Assembly (NCBI RefSeq): GCF_009938165.1
Contig: NZ_AP019650.1
Coordinates: forward strand, 434,001-498,000
Direction of reading: 5' to 3'
DNA: 64,000 bases
Source of the DNA: Vibrio taketomensis
GTDB lineage: Bacteria > Pseudomonadota > Gammaproteobacteria > Enterobacterales > Vibrionaceae
In this document: positions 20,736-33,323 of the stretch, in pieces
Layout: each line of letters begins with the position of its first letter
How positions within the stretch are numbered: position 1 is the stretch's first letter
Position numbers and translations under genes: made by a program
Notes under the pieces: model-generated
What the model saw: the letters and a program-made list of their open reading frames with translations, nothing else
What the model was told of the DNA's origin: nothing
Databases searched by the model: none

Positions 20736-22858
20736 ATGTTTCCTAGGTCATTGCTTAAAGACGTTATGTCCGCGAGAAGTCACCGATTTTTGGCGAAGTC
20801 TCATTTGATCATCTTGAACAGCTGCTTGAACCTCAGTCGGCTGCGATTGTGAATGAACTTGATTTGTCTGGAACCCCGCAAATCCTATACACCCGTGACA
20901 ACCCGACGCCATTAGAAAACTACTCGGATGCATTCTGGTCATGGGCTGCACAGTTTGATACCTGTGATGGTGTTATTCCACTTACGCTAGCGGGTTGTCG
21001 AACCATACAATCTGAAATCAGTGATTTAAATACCTATATTTTCGTTTTGGATAACTATTCCAAAGCTCGTACTTATTTAATTGTTGAAAACACGGATGCA
21101 GAAAAACTGAGGATTGCCAGTGAGAATAATTCAATCGACTTTTTGCAGATTCTTGCTTCTCGATGGCAATGCCTACGTGCGGAATTAGAAGCGACACGAG
21201 AATACCGTCAACGCGATATCAAAGAAGCGAAATACCTCGATGTAATTCATCAGCGTGAGCAATTCATTGAAGATATGAAGCTGGTGCAAAAGGTAGCGTT
21301 GGATATCTCAAATCCAGAGACATTGGATGAATTGCATCGTTCGGCGGTTGAGATTGTGCGTGAGAATCTAGGTGTAGACCGCACGTGTTTGATGTTATTG
21401 GATATTAAGAAACGCTGTTTTAGCGGTACTTATGGTACTGATGAAAATGGTGTAACCACGGATGTCCATCACACGCAATATGACCTTCATCAGTTGGAAG
21501 AAGCGTACATTAACGCTCTGTATGATGACAAAGTGAGTCTTGTCGTGATCGAAGATGCGCCACTTTATAACGATGGCGCAGTGATTGGTCAGGGTTGGAA
21601 CGGCATGCTTATCCTGCGTGAAGGCGCAGAACCGATTGGTTGGCTTGCATTAGACAACTTTATTAACCGTGCGCCAATTACTTCGTATCAGCGACAAATG
21701 TTGGAATCGTTTGGTTCATTGTTGTCACAGATCTATATTCGCAAACGACAAGAGCAAAATGTTCGCATGTTGCACGCAAGTATGGTGGAGTTATCGCGCT
21801 GCATGACCGTACGTGACGTGTGTAAATCGGCGGTGACGTTCGGTATCAATAGAATTGGAATTGATCGTTTAGCCGTATTTCTTACCGATGAAAATTGTTC
21901 TTACATGCAGGGCACGTGGGGAACCGATATTCAAGGTAATGTCGTTGATGAGTCTTACTATCGTTCGGAGCTTCTTGATCGCACAATTGTCGATAACGCG
22001 CGCAACAATCCGAACGAAGTGGTATTTGAAGAGTCAGTGCCTATCTACCATGACTTCCATATTGTTGGGTTAGGCTGGACTGCGATGACCATGATGACGA
22101 GCAGTAGTGGCGAACCCATTGCCTTTATTGCGGCTGACAACTTAATTCGCCGTTCTCCATTGACCCATCAGTTGCGCGAAGTGATTCGAATGTTTGCCTC
22201 AAACTTAACTGAAGTGCTGCTGCGTACTCGTGCGCAAGAGGTCGTGCAGCAATTAAACGAAACGCTTGAGCTTGAAGTTAAAGCGCGCACTAAAGAGTTA
22301 CAACAAGCTAATGAACAGCTTGAGTTGATGTCGAAAATGGATCCGCTGACTAGATTGGGCAATCGCCGTATGCTGGAAGGTGTGCTGGAGAGTATTTGTG
22401 ACAATGAAAGTGTGGGCAAACAGAGATTTGCGCTGATCTTGGTCGATATCGACCACTTTGGCTTTTACAACAACAGTTATGGTCATATGCAAGGCGATAT
22501 TGCCCTGATGCGTATTGGCAACATCTTGAAAAAAAGAGCCGAGCAAAACAACGAGGTCTTCTGTCGTATTGGAGGGGAAGAGTTCGCTTTACTTGTTTCC
22601 AACCAAACTGAATCGCAAGTCAAAGCGTTAGCTGAAGCCATTCGAGCAAGTATAGAAAACGAAGCGATCACTCATGAGAATAACGACGGAAGAGGAATAT
22701 TAACGGTTTCGGTTGGGTATACCGTCGCAAACATTCAGCAACAAGAGTTTAATTTCGATGTGCTATACAACCAAGCGGATCAAGCTCTGTATCAAGCGAA
22801 GGCAAACGGACGGAATCTAGTGGTTGCGTTTAAAGAGTCATTAGCTATTGCAAAATAA
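20736..22858 (+). CDS. Diguanylate cyclase with two GAF domains (5' frameshift)
   Basis: Makes cyclic di-GMP. The C-terminal GGDEF domain has the active-site GGEEF in CRIGGEEFALL, plus MDPLTRLGNRR and DIDHFGFYNNSYGH. The usual inhibitory RxxD site before GGEEF is absent (QNNE). Two GAF-like sensory domains cover residues about 170-320 and 330-480, followed by a short coiled coil (about residues 485-520). The long frame can start at GTG 20849, but upstream codons in that frame (FGEVSFDHLEQLLEPQ) look coding, and an ATG at 20736 with AAGG seven bases upstream is one base out of frame. A missing base near 20759-20762 would give a 707-residue protein. A strong hairpin follows the stop. GAF ligands unknown. 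Confidence 0.88.
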
Positions 22859-22882
22859 AACAGCAGCCGAGGCTGCTGTTTT
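22857..22882 (+). terminator. Rho-independent terminator of the diguanylate cyclase gene
   Basis: Perfect 12-bp stem AAAACAGCAGCC / GGCTGCTGTTTT with loop GA, overlapping the TAA stop. Confidence 0.85.
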
Positions 22883-23053
22883 ATGGGAAGATGGAAAAAA
22901 CATCGCTTGGAGTGAAGCCATATTGTTTTAACATCTCGATAGCTTCTTTCTGCTTTCTGCAAAAACTTTAAGCTCACATCTTTTCTCCATCAAAATAGAG
23001 AATTTGATAGTAAGTGCCTAATTGCTTTTTTGACTGCCGACATGCCACTCTCC

Positions 23054-23129
23054 GAAGAATCATCAGCGAAGATAATCCTAACCATCAACGAAAGATATTT
23101 TCATTAACGGCAAAGCTTCGCTGATTCTT
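23054..23129. repeat. Imperfect inverted repeat in the gap between convergent genes
   Basis: AAGAATCATCAGCGAAG (about 23054-23070) and CTTCGCTGATTCTT (about 23115-23129) pair except for three extra bases. The rest of the 22883-23172 gap shows no gene. It may be a REP-like element or a cruciform terminator for batD. Confidence 0.4.
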
Positions 23130-23172
23130 AGTATTTATGCAAAAAATATTACGGTTACAGCATGTTATGTGA

Positions 23173-24801
23173 TTAAAGTTTAGGTAATTGAGTCGTTTTT
23201 TGAACAGTTTGACTCGTTTTCTTTAATTGTTTAACGAGTGAAAGTAGCTTCTCTGGTTGCCAAAGTGGCTGTGCAGTAGCTGAATCGCTGCGATATTTTT
23301 GGCTTGCCATCTGTTGTAATTCATCCTCGATTTGCTTAGCCAAATGGTCATCTTTGATACGATTTTCAGCTAACCATTGCTTTGCAAGATGCATGGTGCG
23401 CGCAACATCATTGGTTTTATTGCTGCCAAAAACTTTCGGTGCTATCCAAGTTTGTTACGTTGGGCATCGTGACTTTCGGCTGACGCTTGTTGTGTAAGTG
23501 CCAAGCGAGTGTTGCTACCCATAAGGCCGCAAAAAGTGCTGTAAGGTACGGCCAGAATCCCGCAGAAATTTGGGTTACCGGTTGAGGCGTTGTTGGTGCA
23601 GTAATGACAGGATTTGAAAGGACCGTGTCTCCTGCTTGTACATCTAACGATAGGCCATCAACGGAGGCTTTTTTTACGACTTCATTTACCGTATCAAACC
23701 ATTCAATCGTTATTGGTGGTAGCTCGACTTGACCAACATGTTGAGCGATCAATACATGGCGAATGGTCATTTGTGTAGAACCATCATTCAGAGTCTTAAA
23801 TTGTGGTTTTTCAATATAAGGGCGTACCCCTGATGGGTATGTCACATTGAGCTTTGGAAACGAGTCAGGATTCAGACCTTGAATGGTCAGTGTCAGCTCG
23901 CGAGTTAATGAGTCACCTAACGTCAGTGAATGTTGCTGTTTAAGATTGGCGATAGGGTTGTTTTGTGTATCAAGCCAGGTTTGTGCAAGTTCTAATTTTG
24001 CGGTTGGTAGCCAAGCGGCACCAAGGTTAGTTGGTTTTGATTTTACCGTAATTGCTAAAGATTCGGGTGCAATTTGTACGGGTAGAAGTTTGGTTGTACC
24101 ACTTCGGTTACTACCAAACACGACAGTCGCATCAAAGCCGATACTCTTAAGCTCATGTTTTGGCGCTTGTTCTGCTTTCACGTTGAAGGTCTGATCGACG
24201 ACAGTCGCTTCAACCCCATTGATAATGGTTTGGTATTGATTGGCTTGTCCGACTAATTGTACTGAGAAGCCAATTGCCGAAGGTGGGGTGATTTTGACAT
24301 TTTGTAATCTGCGCGCATCCGCTTTTATCACCAATCGAGTTTTTAGTTGCGTAGTCTCGTTAGGGTAAAGTGAATTTTTATCTAATTGGCTGTGTAACTC
24401 AACCAGATCACCCGGCGCAGGTAAATCAGTATCTTGGGTGACTTGAATCGTTATCGGCGCAGAGCGATTTCCATCGATAGTAAAACTAGGAATCGTGGCC
24501 GTTCCAAGTGATTTCGCTTTTAACGCAATCGTCCATTCACTGCTGCTACTGCGTTTGCCATTAATGAAATTAAGTGAGCTGCCAAAACTTGGTTGACCCA
24601 TAAAAAAGTCAGACTCGAGTGCTTTAAAATCGATACTGTCTGAGTCAACTTTATCATCATAAGTTACGCGCAGCTGGAACACTTCGGCTTGTGTCACTTG
24701 ATTACTAGATACCGTCGCGGTCAGAGACGCAGCAAAGCTAGGCGCAACAAAGAACGCAAGACAGAAAAGAGTGAGGATGCGTAGCACACGCGATTTAATC
24801 G

Positions 24802-24808
<7 letters not shown>
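23173..24808 (-). CDS. batD: BatD protein (oxygen-tolerance cluster), frameshift near 3' end
   Basis: Secreted/membrane protein of the Bat (aerotolerance) cluster. Signal peptide at residues 1-26 (CLAFFVAPSFAAS), then repeated beta-sandwich domains with QVTQAEVFQLRVTY, and a C-terminal membrane helix at about 425-445 (FWPYLTALFAALWVATLAWH). The written frame stops at 23417; the next frame continues with NKTNDVARTMHLAKQWL to 23173. Removing one A from the run at 23428-23432 gives a 544-residue protein with the cytoplasmic helical tail usual for BatD. The start overlaps the end of batB/C by seven bases. Last gene of the moxR-bat operon. Biochemical role unknown in the family. Confidence 0.85.
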
Positions 24809-26735
<1,927 letters not shown>

Positions 26736-26743
<8 letters not shown>

Positions 26744-27704
26744 GATTACGTCTCACCCACATAACAATGCAAGAAAACAAAAACGCGATAGAGAGCGGGT
26801 AACGAAACCACTCTTGTTGTGGTCGCCAAGTCTGAGTGGTTTGGCTAATTGGCTCAAGCTGGTTTATCGTGGCATAAATGTCGGATAAATCTTGAGTGTT
26901 ACGAGCGCGAAAATATTTACCGCCAGTAATCTCGGCAATTTGCTTTAACGTTGCTTCATCCAGATCGCGCGCTGTATTTACCTTCCGTGAGAAAAAGAAT
27001 TGCTTCACTTCCATCTCACCAGCACCGACGCCGACGGTATAAATCGTCGCATTGTATTTTTTCGCAATCTTTGCGGCTTCAATCGGGTCAAGTACGCCGG
27101 AAGTGTTGCTTCCGTCACTGAGTAAAATCATTACTCGTTGTGGGGCATCACTGTCGACAAAGGTTTTGGTTGCAAGACCTATCCCTTCACCAATAGCGGT
27201 ACTCGAACCGATAAGGTCCAATACCACCTGCTGCAATTGAGCTTTGATAGTGTTGCGGTCTAAGGTCAGGGGCGTCTGTAGATAGGCATGATCAGCAAAG
27301 AAAACCAATCCAAGGCGATCACCTTGACGTTTTTCGATAAAGTCTGATAGTACTTTTTTTACTGCGGTCAAACGGTCGACATAATCGCCATTTTGTAACA
27401 TGTCTTCTTGGCTCATCGAGCCAGACAGGTCAACCACCAGCATCAAGTCGCGATGCTCAGGTTGGTGTACAACAGGTTCACCATACCAAACTGGACGTGC
27501 TGCTGCGGTGATCAAAGCGATCCAAATCATCAGCACTAGCAGTTTTATTGCTCGATTACCTTTGGCTGGCGCAGAATTTGATTCTGGCAGATAAGGTAGG
27601 AAAAGAGGTGCTGATGAGTTTGCTGGTGGCAGCAGAAAATAGACTGCCAGAGGAAGAGGCAGTAGAAATAAAACAGGCCACCAGACAAATTCAAAATTTG
27701 CCAA
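26736..27704 (-). CDS. batA: BatA: VWA-domain membrane protein
   Basis: 322-residue inner-membrane protein. Hydrophobic segments at about 5-25 and 52-70, and a C-terminal helix near 300-315 bracket a VWA domain. The metal-ion-dependent adhesion motif is DLSGSMSQED (DxSxS), with TPLTLDR and LSDGSNTSG supplying the other ligands. The VWA domain probably binds a partner (the MoxR ATPase or BatD) through a metal ion. ATG at 27704, directly abutting the stop of the upstream gene and overlapping batB/C downstream. Confidence 0.92.
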
Positions 27705-28166
27705 CTAACGACTCCTTTTTTTAGGTGGTAGAGCTTGGTCTACCCATTGATAACAGTGATTTACAAGCTCTTCACTGTTTTCGATATGTTGTTTACTGTA
27801 AAGGACGGATTGCCACTGTTCGTAATTGGCTGCAAAGACAGGCTCTGTAATTTGAGAGTCTAAAAATGCATACCAATCTTTACCGGTTAAGTGCGCGATC
27901 TGTTCACGTGGGTAATAGCAAAGAGAAACTTGTCGAACCAACTCTAATGCAGCGGCAGGTTTTTCCTTTTTAATTAAATTTAGTGCGGTTTTTTTCGGCG
28001 CTAGACGTTTTTTATGTCGACGAATGGACAAAACAACGAGCACGATGACTAACAAGGCCATAGCAAGTGATGCCCACCATCCCCAGGCGAGTGGGAACCA
28101 ATCTGGTGCTCCCGGTAACGTCATGTCTTCTAAAGGTAATAAAGCTTCATTCTTAACACTGGTCAT
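27705..28166 (-). CDS. DUF4381-family membrane protein of the Bat cluster
   Basis: Small membrane protein, about 153 residues: a hydrophilic start, a conserved PGAPDWFPLAWGWW motif, one membrane helix (about residues 29-47) and a basic cytoplasmic tail. This domain family is found in moxR-bat clusters. The ATG at 28166 lies four bases after the restored stop of the DUF58 gene (TGA, 28171-28173), so translation is probably coupled. Function unknown. Confidence 0.85.
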   Translation of the reverse strand: MTSVKNEALLPLEDMTLPGAPDWFPLAWGWWASLAMALLVIVLVVLSIRRHKKRLAPKKTALNLIKKEKPAAALELVRQVSLCYYPREQIAHLTGKDWYAFLDSQITEPVFAANYEQWQSVLYSKQHIENSEELVNHCYQWVDQALPPKKRSR

Positions 28167-28170
28167 ACAT

Positions 28171-29111
28171 TCATCCAGAAATTTGATTAAGTAACAGTTG
28201 GTCACTACTCAAGGCGCAAAAACTAATCCCTGTTTTTTGTGCAAGCGTTTTTAAGCCTTGTTGTTTATCGTCAAATGCCAATTTTAGTTTTGGCGTGACT
28301 GTTTTGATGAGAAATCAAACCATTGGGTTCGAAAACCATCGGATACTTTTTCATTCCCACGATAAGCGGTGTTGCCTGATTCGAGGGGATCGCAAATCTG
28401 TACAAAGCGCACGCTATTGTGTTGACGTAGGCGGGTTAAAGCCAACTCCTCTTTGTCTTGAAAGCGAATAAAATCGCTAATAAACACAATTTCGCTGCCT
28501 TTGGGCGCAAGCTGTTGTAAAGATTGTAATGCCGGAGCAAAACCATGAGGGTTAGGTCTGCGGGGTGCATCAATTAGTGCAGCGTGCATATCCACTAAAC
28601 GTTGCAAAATGGCAAGCGGGCCTTTATTGCGGCCTGTTGGCTTTATTTCAATCAGCTCAAAGCCGGTATCGATGATAGCGCCAATGCGATCTTGCTGTTT
28701 AATGGTTAACCATGCGATCAAGCTCGCCATATGAGCCATCAAAACGGATTTGAGCATGAGTTGAGAACCAAATAGCATGCTTGGGCCAAGATCCAAGTAC
28801 AAAACGAGCGGCTTTTCACGCTCTTCAGAGAAGAGTTTGGTGTGTGGTTTACCGCTGCGCGCGGTCACTCGCCAGTCAATAGCACGAATATCATCACCTG
28901 CTTGGTAGCGGCGGACTTCACTAAAATCCATTCCTCGGCCCAGCTGACGACTTTGGTGCACGCCTAATAGTTGTGACCAAAGTCCTTTTGCTGGTGGTAG
29001 CCACTTCACGCTTTGGTTGCGAAAGTAAAGCAACTCATTAAGCGTCAAATCGACCCCATTTGAATAGGGAGAAAATTGGGTTTGCATCGCGCTCAACTCA
29101 CGCACTACCAA
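28171..29111 (-). CDS. DUF58-domain protein (frameshift near 3' end)
   Basis: VWA-like cytosolic protein paired with MoxR ATPases. The DUF58 signature DIRAIDWRVTARSGKPHTKL and FSEEREKPL are at residues about 75-105. As written it stops after SRQN at 28284; a base restored near 28300 continues the frame as PKLKLAFDDKQQGLKTLAQK to a TGA at 28171 (313 residues), the usual C-terminus. Starts 14 bases inside the end of moxR. Role in cofactor or complex maturation is inferred from the family. Confidence 0.85.
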
Positions 29112-30054
29112 CTAATGATAATAATTTATCAATCACTTGGTTTGGTGAAATACCTTCTGCTTGCGCGTGGTAAGTCAACAGTAGACGATGTCGCAAGACA
29201 GGATAGATCATTGCTTGTACGTCTTCTGGTGATACGAAATCTCGACCAGATAGCCATGCATGAGCACGGGCGCAGCGATCCAAAGCAATGGTTGCACGAG
29301 GGCTTACGCCCATTTCAATCCAACTCGCCAGTAATGAGTCATAGCTGCTTGGTTCGCGGGTAGCCATAATCAAACGAATAATATACTGCTCGATCCCTTC
29401 AGCCATATGGATGTTGAGTACTTCTTGGCGCGCATCAAAAACCAGTTGTTGTGACAAACGTGGTACGTCTGAGGCAGATTCACCTTTTGCTTCGCCTCGA
29501 TTCAAACGTAAGATGGCAAGCTCACTTTGCGCATCAGGGTAATCAACATTTAAATGCAATAAAAAGCGGTCGAGTTGAGCTTCAGGAAGTGGGTAAGTCC
29601 CTTCTTGCTCAATTGGGTTTTGCGTTGCCATGACTAAAAACAGTTCAGGTAACTTATAGGTTTGGCGACCTGCAGTAATTTGTTTTTCTGCCATCGCTTC
29701 AAGCATGGCCGCTTGTACTTTTGCTGGTGCTCGGTTGATCTCATCGGCCAAAATCAAAGAGTTGAAGATTGGCCCCGCCTGGAATTGAAAATCGCCGGTT
29801 TCAGGGCGGAAAATATCCGTGCCGGTTAAGTCTGCTGGCAGAAGGTCAGGAGTGAACTGCACACGGTGGAAGTCTCCTTCGATACAGTCAGCTAACGATT
29901 TCACGGCACGCGTTTTTGCTAGTCCTGGAGGTCCTTCTACAAGAATGTGGCCATCGGCGAGTAGTGCGACAAGAAGCTGCTTTACCAATTCTTGTTGGCC
30001 GATCACTTGGCTCTCAAGGTAGGTCTGCAATTGTGAGAATGTTGTCGACGTCAT
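29098..30054 (-). CDS. MoxR-family AAA+ ATPase
   Basis: 318-residue AAA+ ATPase, first gene of the bat operon. Walker A is GPPGLAKT (about residues 40-47), Walker B is LILADEINR, and sensor 1 is MATQNPIEQ. The lid domain begins with GVSPRATIALDRCARA. MoxR proteins act as chaperone-like ATPases together with VWA proteins; here the partners are the downstream DUF58 and Bat proteins. ATG at 30054 preceded by GAGGAGTAATAC, a good ribosome site. The promoter is within 30055-30465. Confidence 0.93.
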   Translation of the reverse strand: MTSTTFSQLQTYLESQVIGQQELVKQLLVALLADGHILVEGPPGLAKTRAVKSLADCIEGDFHRVQFTPDLLPADLTGTDIFRPETGDFQFQAGPIFNSLILADEINRAPAKVQAAMLEAMAEKQITAGRQTYKLPELFLVMATQNPIEQEGTYPLPEAQLDRFLLHLNVDYPDAQSELAILRLNRGEAKGESASDVPRLSQQLVFDARQEVLNIHMAEGIEQYIIRLIMATREPSSYDSLLASWIEMGVSPRATIALDRCARAHAWLSGRDFVSPEDVQAMIYPVLRHRLLLTYHAQAEGISPNQVIDKLLSLVGSA

Positions 30055-30465
30055 TAGCTTGTATTACTCCTCGTAAACGGACTCATCGATACTATTCATT
30101 TATTGCGGTTCAGAGTGAAATAAACGCATCTTGAATGTACCGGAAATACTTGAGCAAATTGATATCACAAAACATATGTTAAGCAACTATTAAAAAGATG
30201 AAATCTTAGTGTTCTTTACATAAAATTGCCAAAAACACGCACAACATCAACAAGCGTACGAAAAACATCCACTAGAGCCGAATCTGGAATCAATGTTGTC
30301 CCAGACTCTATTTGTTTGCAAAGAACACTGAGTTTTCGATGAAATGATTTATATGTGCCACAAAACAATCCCAACATATTGCGCATGGTCAATGCTCGAG
30401 GAGTAGAATCTGATGCCTGAAATCAGTAAACTTAGCGTAGAACTATTTTACGATGAGTCGTTATC
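30055..30465. other. Divergent promoter region of the bat operon
   Basis: About 410 bases between moxR and a small rightward gene. AT-rich, no open frame or repeat recognised; it must hold both promoters. Confidence 0.4.
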
Positions 30466-30666
30466 ATGAGTGATTTTGAGAAAGAACTAGAGCAGATGTC
30501 GCAAGAAATGGCTAATGAGCCAGAAGTCGCGTTACCATCAATTGATGAACAAAAAGCGATCGCTGCTGAATTAAAACGTTTAGAAGAAGCCGGTGAGCTA
30601 ACGCCAGAAGTATTGGAACAATACTTTGGTAAGTTTTATAGCAAAACAGATACCCCGATTCACTAA
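30466..30666 (+). CDS. Small acidic conserved hypothetical protein
   Basis: 66 residues, highly charged and helical (for example DFEKELEQMSQEMANEPE, then ELTPEVLEQYFGKF). No signal peptide or membrane segment. It reads as a real gene because codon use looks ordinary, and a good terminator follows 19 bases after the stop. I do not recognise a family; no function is proposed. Confidence 0.7.
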   Translation: MSDFEKELEQMSQEMANEPEVALPSIDEQKAIAAELKRLEEAGELTPEVLEQYFGKFYSKTDTPIH

Positions 30667-30684
30667 GTGAGTTAAATTGATTAG

Positions 30685-30710
30685 ACGCTGCTTTTCGCAG
30701 CGTTTTTTGT
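30685..30710 (+). terminator. Rho-independent terminator
   Basis: 7-bp stem ACGCTGC / GCAGCGT with loop TTTTC followed by a run of T, directly after the small acidic gene. Confidence 0.85.
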
Positions 30711-30812
30711 ATCCTTGGTTAACGATTCTTCGATCCTACATGTGCTAATCATCGACCAGTCTACACACCAAGTCATTCTCGTTTAACACCCGTCATGAGG
30801 TTAGTTGAGTAT

Positions 30813-32013
30813 ATGTACGATTTTATTGTGGTTGGCGGTGGAATTGTTGGGGTATCGACTGCTTGGCAGTTAAAGCAGCGACAGCCCAACAAGCGTATTT
30901 TGTTGATAGAAAAAGAGTCATCGTTGGCGGCTCATCAAACTGGGCACAACAGTGGAGTGATTCATGCTGGAGTGTATTATCAGCCAGGTTCTCTGAAAGC
31001 CGATTTTTGTCAGCGTGGTTCACAAGCCATTAAAACGTTTTGCCAAGAGCATTCGATCCCTTATGAACAATGCGGCAAGCTGATTGTTGCCACGACTCCG
31101 CTGGAGTTAGAAAGGATGCAAGCTTTATATCAGCGCTGCATCGAAAATAAGCTCAGCGTCAGTTTATTAAACACCAAACAACTGAATGCAATGGAGCCAA
31201 ATATTGTTGGCCTAGGCGCCATTTGGGTGGATGCCACCGCCATTGTTGATTACCGAGTGGTGACGCAAAAAATGGCGGAACAGTTTGTTGCACTCGGAGG
31301 CGAGATTTTTCTGAATACGGAATTGAGCCAAGCGCAGGAAACAAAGGAAGAAGTACAACTAACTTGTATTAAGCAAGGCTTGTCCCAACAATTCAACTGT
31401 CAATATCTCATCACGTGCAGTGGCTTAATGGCGGACCGCGTCACTAAGATGCTTAATATTGAAACCGACTTCCAAATTATTCCCTATCGCGGTGAATATT
31501 ACCGTTTGGCACAAGAACATAACCATGTCGTCAAACATCTTATTTACCCCGTGCCTGACCCTGAGTTGCCTTTTTTAGGCGTGCACTTAACGCGAATGAT
31601 CGATGGTAGTGTGACGGTCGGTCCTAACGCTGTTCAGGGTTGGAAGCGCGAAGGGTATTCAACGCTGAATTTCAGCTTAATGGATACGCTACAAATGCTG
31701 TTGTTTAAAGGCTTTTGGAAAGTGAGCGCCAAGCATTTTAAAACTGGTGTGTGGGAATGGCGTAATTCCTGGTGGAAACCTGGGTATCTAAAATTGGTGA
31801 ATAAATATTGTCCAGCGATTGGCCTAGAGGATTTACGATCTTATCCGGCTGGCATTAGGGGCGCAAGCGGTATTAAACGACGGTACTTTGGTGCATGATT
31901 TCCTATTTAAATCTAGCCCTCGCAGTTTGCACGTATGTAATGCACCCAGCCCGGCAGCAACATCTTCCATTCCTATTGGCGAATATATTTGTGATCAGGT
32001 TCTTCAAAAATAG
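30813..32013 (+). CDS. lhgO: L-2-hydroxyglutarate oxidase (frameshift near 3' end)
   Basis: FAD-dependent oxidase that converts L-2-hydroxyglutarate to 2-oxoglutarate. The dinucleotide-binding motif VVGGGIVGVSTAW is at residues about 5-17, followed by HQTGHNSGVIHAGVYY, the LhgO/DAO-family signature. The frame as written ends at 31898 after RRYFGA. Removing one G from GGGG at 31858-31861 continues it as IRAQAVLNDGTLVHDF to SPAATSSIPIGEYI and a TAG at 32011-32013 (399 residues), the expected end. ATG 30813 is used because the protein then begins just before the FAD motif; ATG 30795 would add six residues. Single gene. Confidence 0.88.
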
Positions 32014-32134
32014 TCACGCTAAGAAATGTTAAGGTACTCAATTTTTTGATCGTAATTTTGGTGGTCAATTTGGTTGTTAATGAGGTAATGATTTGAAGAG
32101 CGATGAGTTATGGTTCATGCTTTTTGGATATCAA

Positions 32135-32157
32135 AGCTCGGACATGCGTTCCGAGCT
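32135..32157 (-). terminator. Terminator of the cystatin-like gene
   Basis: Perfect 8-bp stem AGCTCGGA / TCCGAGCT with a 7-base loop, 17 bases past the minus-strand stop at 32174. Confidence 0.65.
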
Positions 32158-32173
32158 GTTTGATAGTTTGCCT

Positions 32174-32554
32174 TTAACCGCAGAGTTTTCCTTCGACTAG
32201 AACACGGTCAACGAGGTAATCGCCTCTAGGGTTGTGATGAATCACGCCGTTCCAGTATTGGCCATTGTCAAGTTCGACTTCAAACGCAATGTATCGACCG
32301 TCTTCGTTAAGAACACGAACTTCGGATACTCGTTTAAGTTTTGATTTTGCTGGCAAGTTTTGTTTAAAAATGTTCAAGGCTTGGTGAATGTCTGCCGTTA
32401 TTTTGGCTTCTTTCCAAGTGGCGTATTTAGGATGAGCTTTGCAACTGTTTTCGACGGCGTCCATTTTATCCATCGTTTCCTTTTCTTTCATATCTGCAGC
32501 GTGAGATGCAAATGCTACTAAACCGACGCTACAAGCCAACAAAAACTTTTTCAT
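32174..32554 (-). CDS. Secreted cystatin-fold protein, paralogue without the inhibitor motif
   Basis: 126-residue secreted protein. Signal peptide MKKFLLACSVGLVAFASHA, cleaved after Ala. The mature part starts with a charged helix, then CKAHPKYATWKEAKITADIH and ends in NGVIHHNPRGDYLVDRV and GKLCG. It is clearly related to the lipoprotein encoded at 32744 (same W, IT-D, NGQ-W, RGDYL and terminal Cys). The QxVxG loop is replaced by VRVLNEDG, so it probably lacks cysteine-protease inhibition. Two conserved cysteines may form a disulfide. The ATG at 32554 has GAGGGGTTATTC upstream; an in-frame ATG at 32605 gives no signal peptide. Confidence 0.75.
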   Translation of the reverse strand: MKKFLLACSVGLVAFASHAADMKEKETMDKMDAVENSCKAHPKYATWKEAKITADIHQALNIFKQNLPAKSKLKRVSEVRVLNEDGRYIAFEVELDNGQYWNGVIHHNPRGDYLVDRVLVEGKLCG

Positions 32555-32702
32555 TGAATAACCCCTCTGCAAGTAAAAATGTTGCGGTATTAATTTCCTT
32601 ATCACTAACTAAATGTGAGCAACATCACGCAAGTTGTCAAAAAAATAGTCAATCTATTTCATTGCATCTGGTTTATTTGAAAGGGAGGAGTACTTAAGGA
32701 AA

Positions 32703-32731
32703 AGCCAACACCACGAGAGTGGCATTGGCTG
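32703..32731 (-). terminator. Terminator of the cystatin-like lipoprotein gene
   Basis: Interrupted stem AGCCAA..CCAC / GTGG..TTGGCT. Read leftward it ends in TTGGCTTTTCC, giving a short T tract. Confidence 0.6.
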
Positions 32732-32743
32732 TTTAGGTAGGCG

Positions 32744-33121
32744 TTAAGGGCACATCTTGCCTTGTTTAGCGACACTATCGATTAGGTAATCACCGCGGAT
32801 ATTACGGTATACGATGCCATGCCAAAATTGACCATTTTCTAGCTGAATCTCAATCGCATAGTTGATGCCATTAACCACCTGAGTTCTTACTCGATTCACG
32901 GATTTCACCGGTGATGCGTTATTCATTCGTTCAACCATCGTGTTGATGGCTTGTTGTACGTCAGGAGTAATTCCTGAATCTTGCCAGCCACCAGGCATCA
33001 TTTTGGTTTGGCATAGGGCTGTGACTGGTTTGGTTGTATCATTATGTTCTTGTGCAGCTTGATTACTGCAACCTGCTAATACAGCGGTACTGACAAGAGC
33101 TAACATTAAATAACGCTTCAT
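32744..33121 (-). CDS. Cystatin/stefin-like lipoprotein
   Basis: 125-residue lipoprotein: signal sequence MKRYLMLALVSTAVLAGCS with lipobox LAGC (Cys18). The mature part lines up with stefin-type cysteine-protease inhibitors: an N-terminal MMPGG, a long helix (TPDVQQAINTMVERMNN), the QxVxG loop with following NY in TQVVNGINYAIEI, then beta strands. A cysteine before MMPGG and one in GKMCP probably pair. It may protect the cell from its own or a host cysteine protease; activity is inferred, not shown. ATG at 33121 has AGGAGAAAAATA upstream, which decides the start over upstream in-frame codons. Divergent from the DUF6279 gene. Confidence 0.8.
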   Translation of the reverse strand: MKRYLMLALVSTAVLAGCSNQAAQEHNDTTKPVTALCQTKMMPGGWQDSGITPDVQQAINTMVERMNNASPVKSVNRVRTQVVNGINYAIEIQLENGQFWHGIVYRNIRGDYLIDSVAKQGKMCP

Positions 33122-33323
33122 TATTTTTCTCCTAGCATGCAATGGGATTCGCATACGGTTAAAACTTGTGTCCAATTTGAGCTCTATTGAACGCATTGTC
33201 AAAGCTATTTTTGTGAGCTTATTGTCAAAGCTTAGTCGCGAAGTTACCGCACGATCCACGATCACAAAGGAAAAAATTGCTTATTATTAATAGCGAAAGT
33301 ATCGGATTTTTACGGAGAGCAAT

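Noticed and set aside
23173..23394. A separate 73-residue gene after batD
   Set aside because: It is the BatD cytoplasmic tail read in the frame after the indel.
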